Positions 20,981 to 32,019 of a stretch of 64,000 nucleotides of DNA are shown here, piece after piece. Positions within the stretch are counted from its first letter, which is position 1, and each line of letters opens with the position of its first letter. The stretch spans positions 5,253,609 through 5,317,608 of the forward strand of contig JAQJVK010000007.1 of assembly GCA_035578135.1 (NCBI GenBank). Reading direction: 5' to 3'. The position numbers were made by a program, and so were the translations under genes. Below the pieces are notes generated by a model. That model was given only the letters and a program-made list of their open reading frames with translations. It was not told the origin of the DNA and searched no databases. This DNA comes from Flexamia atlantica (lineage: Eukaryota > Arthropoda > Insecta > Hemiptera > Cicadellidae).

Positions 20981-21723
20981 TGCCCACACTGACTCCAACT
21001 ACTACCACCAGGTACAGTCATGTCACTGTATATCGGATGGCCTCCACCCACACCGACTCCAGCTACTACCACTGGGCACAGTCATGTCACTGTCTATCGG
21101 ACGGCCTCCACCCACAACGACTCCAACTACTACCACCAGGTATAGTCATGTCACTGTCTTTCGGCTGGCCTCCACCCACACTGACTCCAACTACTACCAC
21201 CAGGTACAGTCATGTCACTGTATATCGGACGGCCTCCACCCACACCGACTCCAGCTACTACCACCAGGTACAGTCATGTCACTGTATATCGGATGGCCTC
21301 CACCCACACCGACTCCAGCTACTACCACTGGGCACAGTCATGTCACTGTCTATCGGACGGCCTCCACCCACAACGACTCCAACTACTACCACCAGGTATA
21401 GTCATGTCACTGTCTTTCGGCTGGCCTCCACCCACACCGACTCCAACTACTACCACCAGGTACAGTCATGTCACTGTATATCGGATGGCCTCCACCCACA
21501 CCGACTCCAGCTACTACCACTGGGCACAGTCATGTCACTGTATATCGAATGGCCTCCACCCACACCGACTCCAACTACTACCACCAGGTACAGTCATGTC
21601 ACTGTCTATCGGACGGCCTCCACCCACACTGACTCCAACCACAACCACCAGGTACAGTCATGTCACTGTAAATCGGGTGGCCTCCACCCACACCGACCCC
21701 AACTACTTCCACCAGGTACAGTC
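20981..21723 (+). repeat. 64-bp minisatellite array 2, right part (about 12 units)
   Basis: The same unit as array 1, again with CAGGTACAGTCATG in most units; some units have GGGCACAG or GGTATAG at the donor position. A 256-bp (4-unit) higher-order block recurs, seen from the TCTTTCGGCTGG variant at about 21160 and 21416. This was one array with 13936-14092 before the LINE inserted. Forward frames are open over 270 codons. Confidence 0.93.
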
Positions 21724-22692
21724 ACTCCTCTCAACTGGCACCACAGAAACCAATGTTCCCCAATAAATCATCACAGCCTCCTATTGGCCACACTAAGTTA
21801 AATATATTCAATTTATGAGTTGAAAATTCAAAAACTTATTTAATTTCTCGTGAATAATATATTAACGTAAATGAAGAAATATGAACTCACCAAAAAAAGA
21901 AAGGGAAATAGACACACTTTGTTTGATTTCTAATTTATTTTCTTGTCACTCATTTCCTGCCAAAACCTGTTTGAAAAAAAAGTTCAAAGGAGTAACTTTC
22001 TTGAGAGAAGGGCTTAAAACAGTGGCAGGTTGATAGGTAGCTGGTTGAAAGGAAGCCTACTTACAAGATTACTAATCGAAAATTTGTTGTACTCTAAACA
22101 CTGCTGAAGAAAAAAATATTTGTGTTCAGATTCATGATAATAATAATAATAATAATAATAATGGTGTTTGTGTATTTGGTGGGAAGAGGGATTGAAGGGA
22201 TTCCTGAGTGATCTAAAACGAATGTTTTCTGAAATCTGAAGTGGTGGTACATTCCACACAGACAAACATAACTAACAAGTTATAGTGCTGCACATTTGTC
22301 CTTAAGATTTACTTTGAAAACTGCTATATTTGCATTAACATTTAATTTTTAATTTTTTAAATTCCTAATTGGTTTATTGGAATACAGGATTTTTATTTGT
22401 GTCTTCAATCATTTCAAAACTAAAATTTTTTATTTCAGTTTGCTGGCAATATCTGTCACTGATGGGAAAATATTTTCACCTGAAAATTTCATTCCTGCAT
22501 CTATTCTTTTCTCACACTTCCCCCCTCCCATCATAAAAATTTCAAATGGCCATATACCCTTTGTGTTACAAAGCCCATCCAGAAAGAAACGGTCGTTTTG
22601 CCAATAAGTCTAGCGCTCTTGCCTCACCCCCATGACCGAGTACTTATCAAAATTCCTGACTGCAGCCAAGTCTTGATGTCGATCACACACAT
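21724..22692. other. Intron segment right of array 2
   Basis: A short TAA/ATA microsatellite lies at 22134-22162. The block 22610-22690 duplicates the right flank of array 1 (12757-12832) with small indels. No exon was recognised. Confidence 0.5.
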
Positions 22693-23723
22693 CCCAGACA
22701 GCACAAATACATTTATTTGACATCTAGTAGATATCTTAACCAAATATCTAATATCATCTCATAGATGTATATATCTTAGACTATATGTATAATAAATATC
22801 TATTAGACGTTCAAATGTCACACAATTATACGTCTATTAGACGTCTGAATCAGATATTTGGCAAACATCTAAAGAACATCTGACAGATGTAAATAAAAGA
22901 TATTTATACAACATCTACAAAAAATCTTTAGACGTTGAAAAAAATGTCTATAGATGTAAAATAGACATTTGTTTAACCTATGGAAAGCGGTCACCCATCC
23001 AGTTTCTGGTGGAAAGCGGTCACCCATCCAGTGATATTGGAGTTAGTTGGACAAACCTCCAGCCCCCCCCAGAGCCATTTTGGAGGGTTGAGCCTTGATG
23101 ATGACAACAAGAAATTATTATTTTTGTATCTTTTAAGTAGTTAAAATGTGTCCTGGTGGTTCTTTTTCGATTTATATGTGAATTGCTGAACACAGAAAAT
23201 ACTCAACTTAAATTGACGCACAGCATTTTTAAATTTTTGAATGGCCGCCATTTTGGACTGGGAGCATGATATCGACCTCCGGTTTGCGGCATTGTGTTTC
23301 TTTTAACAAGCCCTTTAAAATAAGCAGTCGCATGATGGGGGTTTACATTTAAAATTTTGGGGCTACCCCCCTAAAATCCAATTTTGGGGGCAGGGGCAGA
23401 AATGACACATACATCAAAAAGTAGTTTTTTTTAGTCCTAAAAGGTATGCGAAATATTGTTTTGATATCTGGCTTACTTTAAAAGATATTAAACCGGTCCG
23501 GGACTTTTGGGACACACAGTATATTTAGATATCTCTGGAATATTTCACATAGACATATATAAAACATTTATGAATAGATATTTAGTATATATCTTCTTAG
23601 GTATATAAACATATTTATACTTGGTTATATATCTACTAGATGTAGAGGTAAAGCTATAGACATTTCTAGACCTAATAACAACAAAAATAGATATCTAAAA
23701 ATATCTTGTGCTCCCTGGAATAT
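22693..23723. mobile_element. TAGATGT-rich inverted-repeat element, interrupted
   Basis: The left end CCCAGACAGCACAAATACAT and the right end (complement CCAGGGAGCACAAGATAT) form an imperfect TIR. The interior is filled with degenerate repeats of TAGATAT, AGATGT and AGACGTCTA on both sides. The middle is occupied by 23028-23519, an arm of the 24887-26364 family, so this element was hit by a later insertion. A duplicated GGAAAGCGGTCACCCATCCAG pair lies just left of that insert (22982-23027). The superfamily is unknown and there is no coding. Confidence 0.6.
23028..23519. mobile_element. Single arm of the CTGTGTGTCCC element family
   Basis: The sequence from ATATTGGAGTTAGTTGGAC to GGGACACACAG matches the right arm of the complete element 24887-26364 (25884-26364) with scattered differences, and it ends at a TA (23520-23521). 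The left arm is absent, so this is a partial copy. It contains an AATGGCCGCCATTTTGG block. Confidence 0.75.
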
Positions 23724-24124
23724 TTCATTTTGACAGTTCACTGTTCGTTGGTAAACCGTTTGTTTTTAAGGAAAAACTTGCATGAAATAGGGTTTACAGA
23801 TTCAAATAAATGGCTGAAATAGTTTGATTGAAGACATAATTCTTAGATAAATTCCATTCTTGGAGATTGATCCAGGTGAAACATGAGAATAACTGTAAGT
23901 TTTAATTGCGACTATGACCTTGTGTTATGAGGCTTTTATCAACGGCTTTTGCAATATGCGCTAACAATGATATCACCAAGGGTGGGCGAGCACTAGATTT
24001 TAAGTAATTACTCAAACAGTTCGTTTTGAACTAGGGGTCTCAATCCCGGACCTAAATTCCAATCCTGGGAGTGCGGGATTGACTTAAGCCGATTCTGGGA
24101 TTCCAATTTAATGTACATCTAGTC

Positions 24125-24126
<2 letters not shown>

Positions 24127-24167
<41 letters not shown>
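24127..24167. repeat. (TA)n microsatellite
   Basis: About 20 uninterrupted TA units immediately left of the Penelope-like foldback arm. A shorter (TA)n occurs at 24861-24886 on the other side. Confidence 0.95.
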
Positions 24168-24170
<3 letters not shown>

Positions 24171-24171
<1 letters not shown>

Positions 24172-24820
24172 AAAAATAATAATGAATTTGAGCACCCTTT
24201 TATCATTATTTTATTTAAAAGTCACGACACGTGTTTCGGTAATTATACCATCATCACGGTGATGTTTTCATTCACCGTGATGATGGTATAATTACCGAAA
24301 CATGTGTCGTGATTTTTAACCCTAGAAAGGTATCGTACGTAATTTTGACGTGTGCGGAAGTGTTTTTTTGTCCGATTTTGCAATCAAATGACCTTGAGCC
24401 CTGTACCGTCAGCAGTGCTTATCCCGCTATAGGTTTGATTTAATATGACAGTATTATGGCTGTTCTTGATGTATTTCCAAATTTAATTGAAAAAATATGT
24501 CAAATTTACGTACGATACCTACAACAGCAAAATGTGCTTTTCAATGGACTCTTATGGAGCTTATTCCCTAAAATTAAAATGGAGCTAAAGACATAATGTA
24601 AGTTTATTATATAGTAAATAATATTATCAATGTTTTCTTGTATTTGGGTGCCTTCTTTAAAAAATAAATAAATATTTCATCAAACATATTTTAATTTTAA
24701 ACCACAGAGTAAAATTTACGTATCGATACCTTTAGCGTATTTTTGAATAATGATACCTTTCTAGGGTTAAATAAAATAATGATAAAAGGGTGCTCAAGTT
24801 CATTATTATTTTTACAAATA
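24171..24820. mobile_element. Penelope-like foldback (paired arms), split by a piggyBac MITE
   Basis: The left arm 24171-24260 begins TGTAAAAATAATAATGAAT and its inverse ends ATTATTATTTTTACA at about 24817. The arms are nearly perfect over about 90 bp, with a turn at 24258-24268. Each arm carries GTGATGATGGTA, a TAAT loop, TACCGAAAC and GTGTC, resembling the small hammerhead-ribozyme motifs of Penelope-like terminal repeats. The right arm is interrupted exactly at a TTAA by the MITE 24320-24766. Assignment to Penelope-like elements is by this motif only. Confidence 0.6.
24320..24766. mobile_element. piggyBac-type MITE (447 bp)
   Basis: The termini are CCCTAGAAAGGTATCGTACG and TACCTTTCTAGGG, bounded by TTAA at 24316-24319 and 24767-24770. 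TTAA duplications with CCCTAGAAAG-like termini are diagnostic of the piggyBac superfamily. The host foldback proves the insertion: removing the element and one TTAA restores the palindrome with the left arm. A subterminal ACGTA-CGATACCT motif recurs (24487-24521 and 24718-24731). It is non-coding, so mobilisation would need a transposase in trans. Confidence 0.9.
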
Positions 24821-24886
24821 CTTTTAGCAGCCCTAAGTTGTGAATTAAACAATAAAAAAATATATATATATATATATATATATATA

Positions 24887-26364
24887 CTGTGTGTCCCAAA
24901 AGTCCCGGAACGGTTTTATATCTTTTAAAGTAAGCCAGATATCAAAACGATATTTTGCATACCTTTAGGTACTGAAAAAAACTACTTTTTGATGTACATG
25001 TCATTTCCGCCCCTGCCCCCAAAATTGGATTTTGGGGGGTAGCCCCAAAATTTTAAATGTAAACCCCCATTGTGTGACTGCTTATTTTAAAGGGCTTGTT
25101 GAAAGAAACACAACGCCGCAAACCGGAGGTCGACATCATGCACCGATCCAAAATGGCGGCCATTCAAAAATTGAAAAATGCCGCCCATCAATTAAAATTG
25201 AGTATTTTCTGTGTTCGGAAATTCACATTTAAATGGAATAAGAATCACCAAAACACGTTTTAACTACTTAAAAGATACAAAGATAATAATTTCTTGTTGT
25301 CATTATCAAGGCTCAACCCTCCAAAATTGTTTTAGGGGGAAGGAGCTAACCAACTTATTAAAATGTAAACTCTTGTCGTGTAACCACTCATTGAAAAGAT
25401 CTGCCACTGCTTGAAATGACCTGGTTAAGTTACCGTAGCCTCTCATCATTAAAATAATCACTCTTTCTTTTTCAGTTAACGCCATGTTGATAACAAATTA
25501 TAAAAAGCACTTAAAACAGATAAATTCTGTACTTATTTTACGATTTTCCTCAATAATTAGATGAAGAAAGAAGGATGAACATGCACGATGTTGACACAAT
25601 ACTAGGATTACTAACTAAAAAATATTTTGTGCCATATATTTGGTACTTGATGTATGGGGATTTTCCTAAAAGATAAACGCATAGACACAGGATAACGCCG
25701 CCGAGCCAAAGTTCGCATCAAGGCGGATATCCATTAGTCTGTTAGTTAAATAATTTTGACACTAATAAAATTCATTTATTTATTACAAGTAAGGCAACTT
25801 TTATTAAAATTTCATTTTTAAAAAACTGTGGTTTTTTTTACTCATTCAGCATAATAAAATAAGTAGTCATACGATGTGAGTTGATATTGGAGTTGGTTGG
25901 ACAAACCCACCCCCCCAAAACAATTTTTGAGGGTTGAGCCTTGATGATGACAACAAGAAATTATTATTGTTGTACCTTTTAAGTAGTTAAAACGTGTTCT
26001 GGTGATTCTTATTCAATTTAAATGTGAATTGCCGGACACAGAAAATACTCAACTTTAATTGACGGGCGACATTTTCCAATTTTTGAATGGCCGCCATTTT
26101 GGATTGGAGCATGATATTGACCTCCGGTTTGCGGCATTGTGTTTCTTTCAACAAACCCTCCAAAATAAGCAGTCACACGATGGGGGTTTACATTTAAAAT
26201 TTTGGGGCTACCCCCCCAAAACCCAATTTTGGGGGCAGGGGCAGAAATGACATGTACATCAAAAAGTAGTTTTTTGATGTACCAAAAGGTATACAAAATA
26301 TAGTTTTGATATCTGGCTTACTTTAAAAGATATTAAACTGTTCCGGGACTTTTGGGACACACAG
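24887..26364. mobile_element. Long-TIR element, CTGTGTGTCCC termini, TA target duplication
   Basis: Arms of about 450-480 bp (24887-25345 and 25884-26364) are inverted copies with ends CTGTGTGTCCCAAAAGTCCC and its complement, flanked by TA on both sides (24885-24886, 26365-26366), as in the Tc1/mariner group. The 540-bp core (25346-25883) has no transposase ORF. Both arms carry AAAATGGCGGCCATTCAAAA in opposite orientation. A third, single arm lies at 23028-23519. Confidence 0.8.
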
Positions 26365-26380
26365 TATTTATATATATATA

Positions 26381-26863
26381 CAGTAAACCCCCTCTTAACC
26401 GACCCTAACGGGACCGGACCTAGGTCAAATATCTTATAAGGTCGGATAACATGGGCAATCCTCTAAACACTTAAAAATTAAAGCTATATTGATTTAGGGT
26501 TATATTAACATTATTCTAAAGCCGTGTTCATGGATAGTGTACTACAATTTTCAGCCTGTTTTCCTGAATAATTATGTTGAAATCTTATAAATAACACCAA
26601 AACATGGTCCAAACAAAACATTTCAATAAACTAAATATAAGATGAATATTCAAAATATTTTAACCCGCTACAAACTGTATAGTCGAGCGTAACGTTTCTA
26701 TCGCTGGGTATGGGAACGGAAATGCTGAAATTCCTAGAAAAGGGCGATTAAACTGAACTGTTCTCAAAACAGGGTCGGTTAGAACGATCTTTAATATTTG
26801 ACCAACAAGGGTGGATAATCCGATTGTCAGTTAAAACGAGTTCGGTTAAGAGAGGGTCTACTG
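26381..26863. mobile_element. pogo/Tigger-like MITE
   Basis: The left end CAGTAAACCCCCTCTTAACC and the right end GTTAAGAGAGGGTCTACTG form a TIR, flanked by TA (26379-26380 and 26864-26865). The CAGTA-start and TA duplication fit pogo/Tigger elements. It is 483 bp, with no coding. Confidence 0.8.
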
Positions 26864-26877
26864 TATATATGTATATA

Positions 26878-27749
26878 CAGGGTGTATCAGAAATACAACG
26901 AAAAACTTTGGGATATTGTTCCTGAGGTCAAAACAAATAAAAAATGTCCTATAAGTATACATCCTATCTCGCTCCGTTTTCTGTCTGTCGGTCTGAACGT
27001 GTTTTTTACATAATCAGTCATAACTATTTGACTACTAGAGGTACCAACTTCAAACTTGGTACACATATGTTGGCTAATAGGACCTACCTTTTTGCTTAGT
27101 ATCAAGTTTCTACTTTTTACCATTTCAAAATGGCGGCCGTTTTAACTTTTCAAAGCTTAATAACTCAGGAACTATAAAATTTCATGAAAAATAACAAGAG
27201 ACAAAATAAGGTGCAAAATTTAATTTCCTTTCAGGAAATGTACAATTTTAATAAGGTCATAACACAAATACTGGATAAAAATAAATTTTTCTGAAGTTTT
27301 AACCGTAAATTTAATAATTTAGCAAGTTGTAACTTTATAAAAATTGAGTTTTCTTTGTTATTAGTGTTATGACTCTATTAAAATTGTACATTTTCTTAAA
27401 GGAAATTAAATTTCGCACTTTTTTGTCTCTTATTATTTTTTATAAAAGTTTATAGTTTCTGATTCATTAAGCTTTGAAAAATTTAAATGGCCGCCATTTT
27501 GAAATAGTACAAAGTAGAAACTTGATACTCAACACAAAGATAGGTCCTATTAGCCAGCATATGTGTACCAAGTTTGAAGTTGGTACCTCTAGTAGTTAAA
27601 AAGTTATGATTGATCATGTAAAAAACACGTTCAGACCGACAGACGGAAAACGGAGCGAGATAGGATATATACTTATAGGACATTTTTTATTTGTTTTGAC
27701 CTTAGGAACAATATCCCAAAGTTTTTCTGTTTATTTCGGATACACCCTG
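26878..27749. mobile_element. mariner-type palindromic MITE (872 bp)
   Basis: The termini CAGGGTGTATCAGAAATAC and GTATTTCAGGGTGT-like inverse (TTCGGATACACCCTG) are flanked by TA. The arms pair along nearly the whole length: for example CACATATGTTGGCTAATAGG at 27061 pairs with CCTATTAGCCAGCATATGTG at 27546. The turn is near 27310. Both arms contain CAAAATGGCGGCC. The element is non-coding and would fold into a hairpin of about 400 bp. Confidence 0.85.
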
Positions 27750-27755
27750 TATATA

Positions 27756-30199
27756 CAGGGTGTTTCACGATAACCCTGGCAAACTTCAGGATATGGTTCC
27801 TTGGGTCAAAATGAGAAAAAAATGTCCAGTAAACATAGGTCCTAAACTCAGTAGTTTTCCATCTATTAGAGAAAACAGGTTTTTTTAAGATATCAGTGTT
27901 CAGGTTTTTTTAAGTGAACATTTTGGCATCTAGATTGAAAATATGACCAAATATTTTGATAAAACCTTCATAGCTAGATAGAATATTAAATTTGAAAGAG
28001 ATTTCATAACTATTTCATGCAAAAATGAGGAGTGTGACTGAGAAAAAGTTGTCTAAAAATCAAATTTTTCCATAAAATTCAAGAACCAAAAAATATTTTT
28101 TGTTTTTGACAGCCCTTCATACTGTAACCGTTCCGAGTGTTTGGCTTGCAATTTTACCAAAAGTTTTAGAATTTAATGGAGAACAAAGAAGAAATATGAA
28201 TTTAAATATACTTTATAAGGGGGTTATTTTTGTCAAAATCCAAAATTTTGTAAGGTATCAAAAAATACTTAATTTTGGAGAAACAAATAAAACTTTATAC
28301 TTTGATTATTTTTTATCATATTTGAATCAAACTTCGTATGTGGCTTCGACTAGGTAAGAGGTAATGGTTAATAGCCTAAAATCCCCTCTTTTTTACTTTT
28401 ATGGCAGCAAACCTGCGTATTCATTTTCTAATGTTATCCTTGTGGGGAAATAAATGTTATCCTTGTGGGGAAATATTTTAATACAATAATATCAGTTATT
28501 TCTCAACATATTTAAATAAAACTTCGTATATGGCTTCATCTAGTTGAGATCTATCTAATTATGGCCTAAAACCCTCCAGATTTATATTTTTATGGCAGCA
28601 AACCTGCATACTGACTTTCCATTGTTAACCTTATAGGAAAAACATAAATGTCTCACTCTTCCTTTTCTCCATACATACCATAAAAAATCCCGCTTTGCTA
28701 CTTATACATATTCAGTGATTTTGAAATGTTTTATTTAATGATTATGATCAAGCTTCATATCAAGGAATATAAACTTACATCCATAAGTAATAATGTTAAA
28801 ACTTATCTTTTTAGAATAACATGGAAAGTGAGTATGCAGATTTGCTGCCATAAAAATGTAAATCTGGAGGGTTTTAGGCCATAATTAGGTAGATCTCAAC
28901 TAGATGAAGCCATATACGAAGTTTTATTTAAATATGTTGAGAAATAACTGAATTATCGTATTAAAATATTTCCCCATAAGGATAACATTAGAAAATGAAC
29001 ACACAGGCTGCCAAAAAAGTAAAAAAGAAGGGATTTTAGGCTATTAACCATTACCTCTTACCTAGTCCCAGCCACATACAGTACACCTCGGATTATCCGG
29101 ACCCCACATTATCCGGATCCCGGATTATCCGGACCGGTCCATCCGAGAAATTATAGAATTAAAATCACGGCAAAATCATGATTTTAACGAGTTTATACGG
29201 GTGAAATGCGCCTTCAAAAAGTAAAATGCAAATGTAATACATTACATTACTGTATGGATTTTGAATCACATAATTGAAGGAAGCATTGCCTAAACAGTAC
29301 ATTACAGCATTTTCATAAACGTAGTTTTCTGGATTTCTACTTGTGGCGCTAGCAGTTATCGACAAAGGCGTAACTTACGGCAATTTTACGAGTTCGTTTA
29401 TTGCTGTCATTTGATGTGTTATGCTTTTTCTTAAGGAGAGTTACTGTAATAATTTTTGAGTTACTTTAAGCATCATTTGCATCATTTAAGCACCATTTGC
29501 AGCATCAATTTAGCAGGGGCTATTGTACGTGATTGCTAATTTGCTAATATTGTAATGACCTCGGATTATCCGGATTTTTTGTTATCCGGATCGGTGTTCC
29601 GCCTCATTAATCCGGATAACCCGAGGTTTACTGTACCAAGTTTGATTCAAATATGATAAAAAATAATCAAGGTATAAAGTTTTATTTGTTTCTCCAAATT
29701 TAAGTATTTTTTGATACCTTACACAATTTTGGATTTTGACAAAAATAATCCCCATATAAAGTATGCTTAAATTGATATTTTTTGTTCTCCATTAAATTCT
29801 AAAACTTATGGTAAAATTGCGAGCCAAACACTCGTAACGGTTACAATATGAAGGGCTGTCAAAAACAAAAAATATTTTTAGGTTCTTGAATTTTATGGAA
29901 AAATTTGATTTTTAAACATCTTTTTCTCAGTCACACTCATCCTTTTTGCATAAAATAATTATGAAATCTCTTTTAAATTTAATATTCTATCTAGCTATGA
30001 AGGTTTTATCAAAATATTTTGTCAACTTTTCAATCTAGACGCCAAAATGTTCAATAAGTACAGTGAAAACCGAAAAAACCCAGTTTTCCCTAATAGAAAA
30101 CGATTGAGTTTAGGACCTATGTTTACTGAACATTTTTTCCTTATTTTGACCCAAGGAATCATATCCTGAAGTTTGTCAGGGTTATTGTGAAACACCCTG
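27756..30199. mobile_element. Large mariner-type palindrome (2.4 kb with insert)
   Basis: The termini CAGGGTGTTTCACGATAACC and GGTTATTGTGAAACACCCTG-like inverse are flanked by TA (27754-27755 and 30200-30201). Inverted matches run the whole way in: ATTTGAATCAAACTTCGTAT at 28319 pairs with the sequence at 29636 onward, and GGCAGCAAACCTGCATACTG at 28594 pairs with the region near 28835. The turn lies around 28680-28770. The right arm was hit at a TA by the pogo-like element 29079-29633; without it the arms are about 0.9 kb. No coding. Confidence 0.85.
29079..29633. mobile_element. pogo/Tigger-like element inside the palindrome
   Basis: The ends CAGTACACCTCGGATTATCC and GGATAACCCGAGGTTTACTG are flanked by TA (29077-29078, 29634-29635). 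Extra internal copies of GGATTATCCGGA lie at the left. The site is proven by the palindrome: GCCACATA before it and CCAAGTTTGATTCAAATATG after it together match the uninterrupted left arm at 28310-28345. The element is 555 bp and non-coding. Confidence 0.88.
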
Positions 30200-30772
30200 T
30201 ATATACATAAAAATGTACATATAAATAAATACTATATACATATTCATTTATACATAGAATACTTCTTTGTAAGGATAACACCAATAGAAATTTTATTAAA
30301 ATTTAAAACTTCTTACAAACTGGTCAAATCTGGGTAACTTGATGTATTTTTAGACTATTGTCTTGAAGGCAACATCTGTTGAAGGATCGTAGATCTCTCA
30401 CTACTCACTATACAGAACGTTCATGACTCGCACAGATGTTCGCTAAAGAAAAGCGAGCTGAAATTGCTAGTAGCTGAAATTGTTGGTGATTAAATAGATG
30501 TAAACATTTAGATAGGTAAAAAAATATCGGAATAAAGTCACGTGTGTGGCCGAGGCCCGTGGTAACCTCCGCTCGTGGGAAATAACTGCAATGGAAGTTC
30601 GAAGCGATAAGGAAACCATTCAGTGCTGTTCCATTATATTCCAGGAATAAGTTGTCATTGTTGAATTGAATTTCGTTTTTGAACAAAGAAAAACTTTGGG
30701 AAAGGTAAATAACAGTCTAAAGGGACATGAATTTTAAAAATTTGCTGTCAATTGTTTATTAATATTGAAATA

Positions 30773-31257
30773 CAGGGTGTTTTTTTTAACGCAACCCATT
30801 TTCAAGATTAAATAATGCACATATAAATATGAAATGAGTATTGTGTTATGGATCTTTACATTTTATACAACCTATTATTTAAGTTTCATCACATTTAGTT
30901 TACGTTATGGGCTCAAACAATCCGCCACTGGCATTTGAATAAAGTTATGCTCTCTCCATCAAATTCCTGAACACGTGTTGCTAGCCACGTGAGGGTTTTT
31001 GAGGGTTTTCTTCAATTTTTTTTCTAATAATTTCTTTTTTTTGTGCAAGCTTTAGGTACCTCTTTGAATTTCTTGCATTGAATTTGTTATGTTTGTTTTT
31101 AGGTGCTGAATATCCTGTGAATTGTTTACGTAGGCCTTACTTTTTATGTATCCCCAAAGAAAATAATGTAGTGGGGTCCAATCCGGGGATCTTGGGGGGG
31201 AAATAATCCTTCACTGATAAAATAAAGTTTTGGGTTGCGTTAAAAAAAAACATCCTG
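30773..31257. mobile_element. mariner-type MITE with AACGCAACCCA subterminal repeat
   Basis: The ends CAGGGTGTTTTTTTTAACGC then AACCCA, and TGGGTTGCGTT then A's and CATCCTG, are inverted over about 27 bp with one or two mismatches and flanked by TA (30771-30772, 31258-31259). The interior does not encode a transposase. Confidence 0.8.
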
Positions 31258-31434
31258 TATTAATTACCTATAACATTTTTATATATTTATATGCTTGTAA
31301 AGACAAATTTTGTGGTAGCCTAGTCAAAACATTTAAATCAAACTGTGAAACAATTATATTTTAATCCCAGGATTCTAAGTCTCTAATCCTGGGATTATTT
31401 TGGTACCCAAAAGCGACCAGGATCAAGAACCCTA

Positions 31435-32019
31435 ACTCGAACTCAAGTCGAACTCAACTCCAGCCGTTTACCCACAATTTGTACGCACGACCAAATTTCA
31501 CAGTCGTCTTTTTATCAAAGTAATCTGAACGATATGTCATCAACTGATAAGATTGACAGATATTCAGTTTAGCTGTTGACAGGTACTCAGAAGTACGATC
31601 TCTCAGAATTCAGGAATTTGGAACCTTCAGCTAAAATTGCCACTGTCACCAACTTGACTGATCGATTGAAATTTGGCACTTTTAAAACTTAACCAAATTT
31701 TTATTAATAGTCTATCTTTTTAATGTCACACACCCTTCATTTTTTGTCTCATTTGATTTATAAAAATTACAAGAAAATTATAAGACTTCATTGGTTTACA
31801 TATGACAATTAGTTAAGAATTTAGAATTTTGTTGTTAGGGGTATATCTCCCTCTTATCTGATCTTGGCTGGTCACTCATTGCTCGGTCCAAGTGATGAGT
31901 TTTGCTTACCTTTGGACGACATTTTGTGAAGCGAGTACTACCACGATCTAAAAAATGAATCCTGACATCAATTCAAAGTACTCAGCGGTATGAGATGTAT
32001 CGGTGAGAATGCATTTTAA
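31435..32019. other. Intron debris between transposons
   Basis: The left part (CTCGAACTCAAGTCGAACTC) looks like the right side of a GGGTGGGCGAG hAT copy. A TTTTTGTCTCATTTGATTTA block at 31741 matches, inverted, the AAATGAGACAGAAATGAAGG block of that family. No exon. Confidence 0.4.

Larger units (their letters stand above)
24032..31434. mobile_element. Outer hAT-like element hosting a nested transposon pile (tentative)
   Basis: The left end TAGGGGTCTCAATCCCGGAC and the right end (complement TAGGGTTCTTGATCCTGGTC) form a 20-bp imperfect TIR. Inner motifs TCCTGGGA and AATCCTGGGATT also occur at both ends. Flanks TTTTGAAC and ACTCGAAC share five of eight bases. Both sides are flanked by sequence of the GGGTGGGCGAG hAT family (23978-24031 on the left, CTCGAACTCAAG on the right), suggesting insertion into such a copy. 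Almost all the interior consists of other elements listed separately. Confidence 0.45.

Noticed and set aside
24032..31434. Strong claim that one hAT element encloses the whole nested pile
   Set aside because: The TIRs match, but only five of eight flanking bases agree, so I kept it as tentative only.
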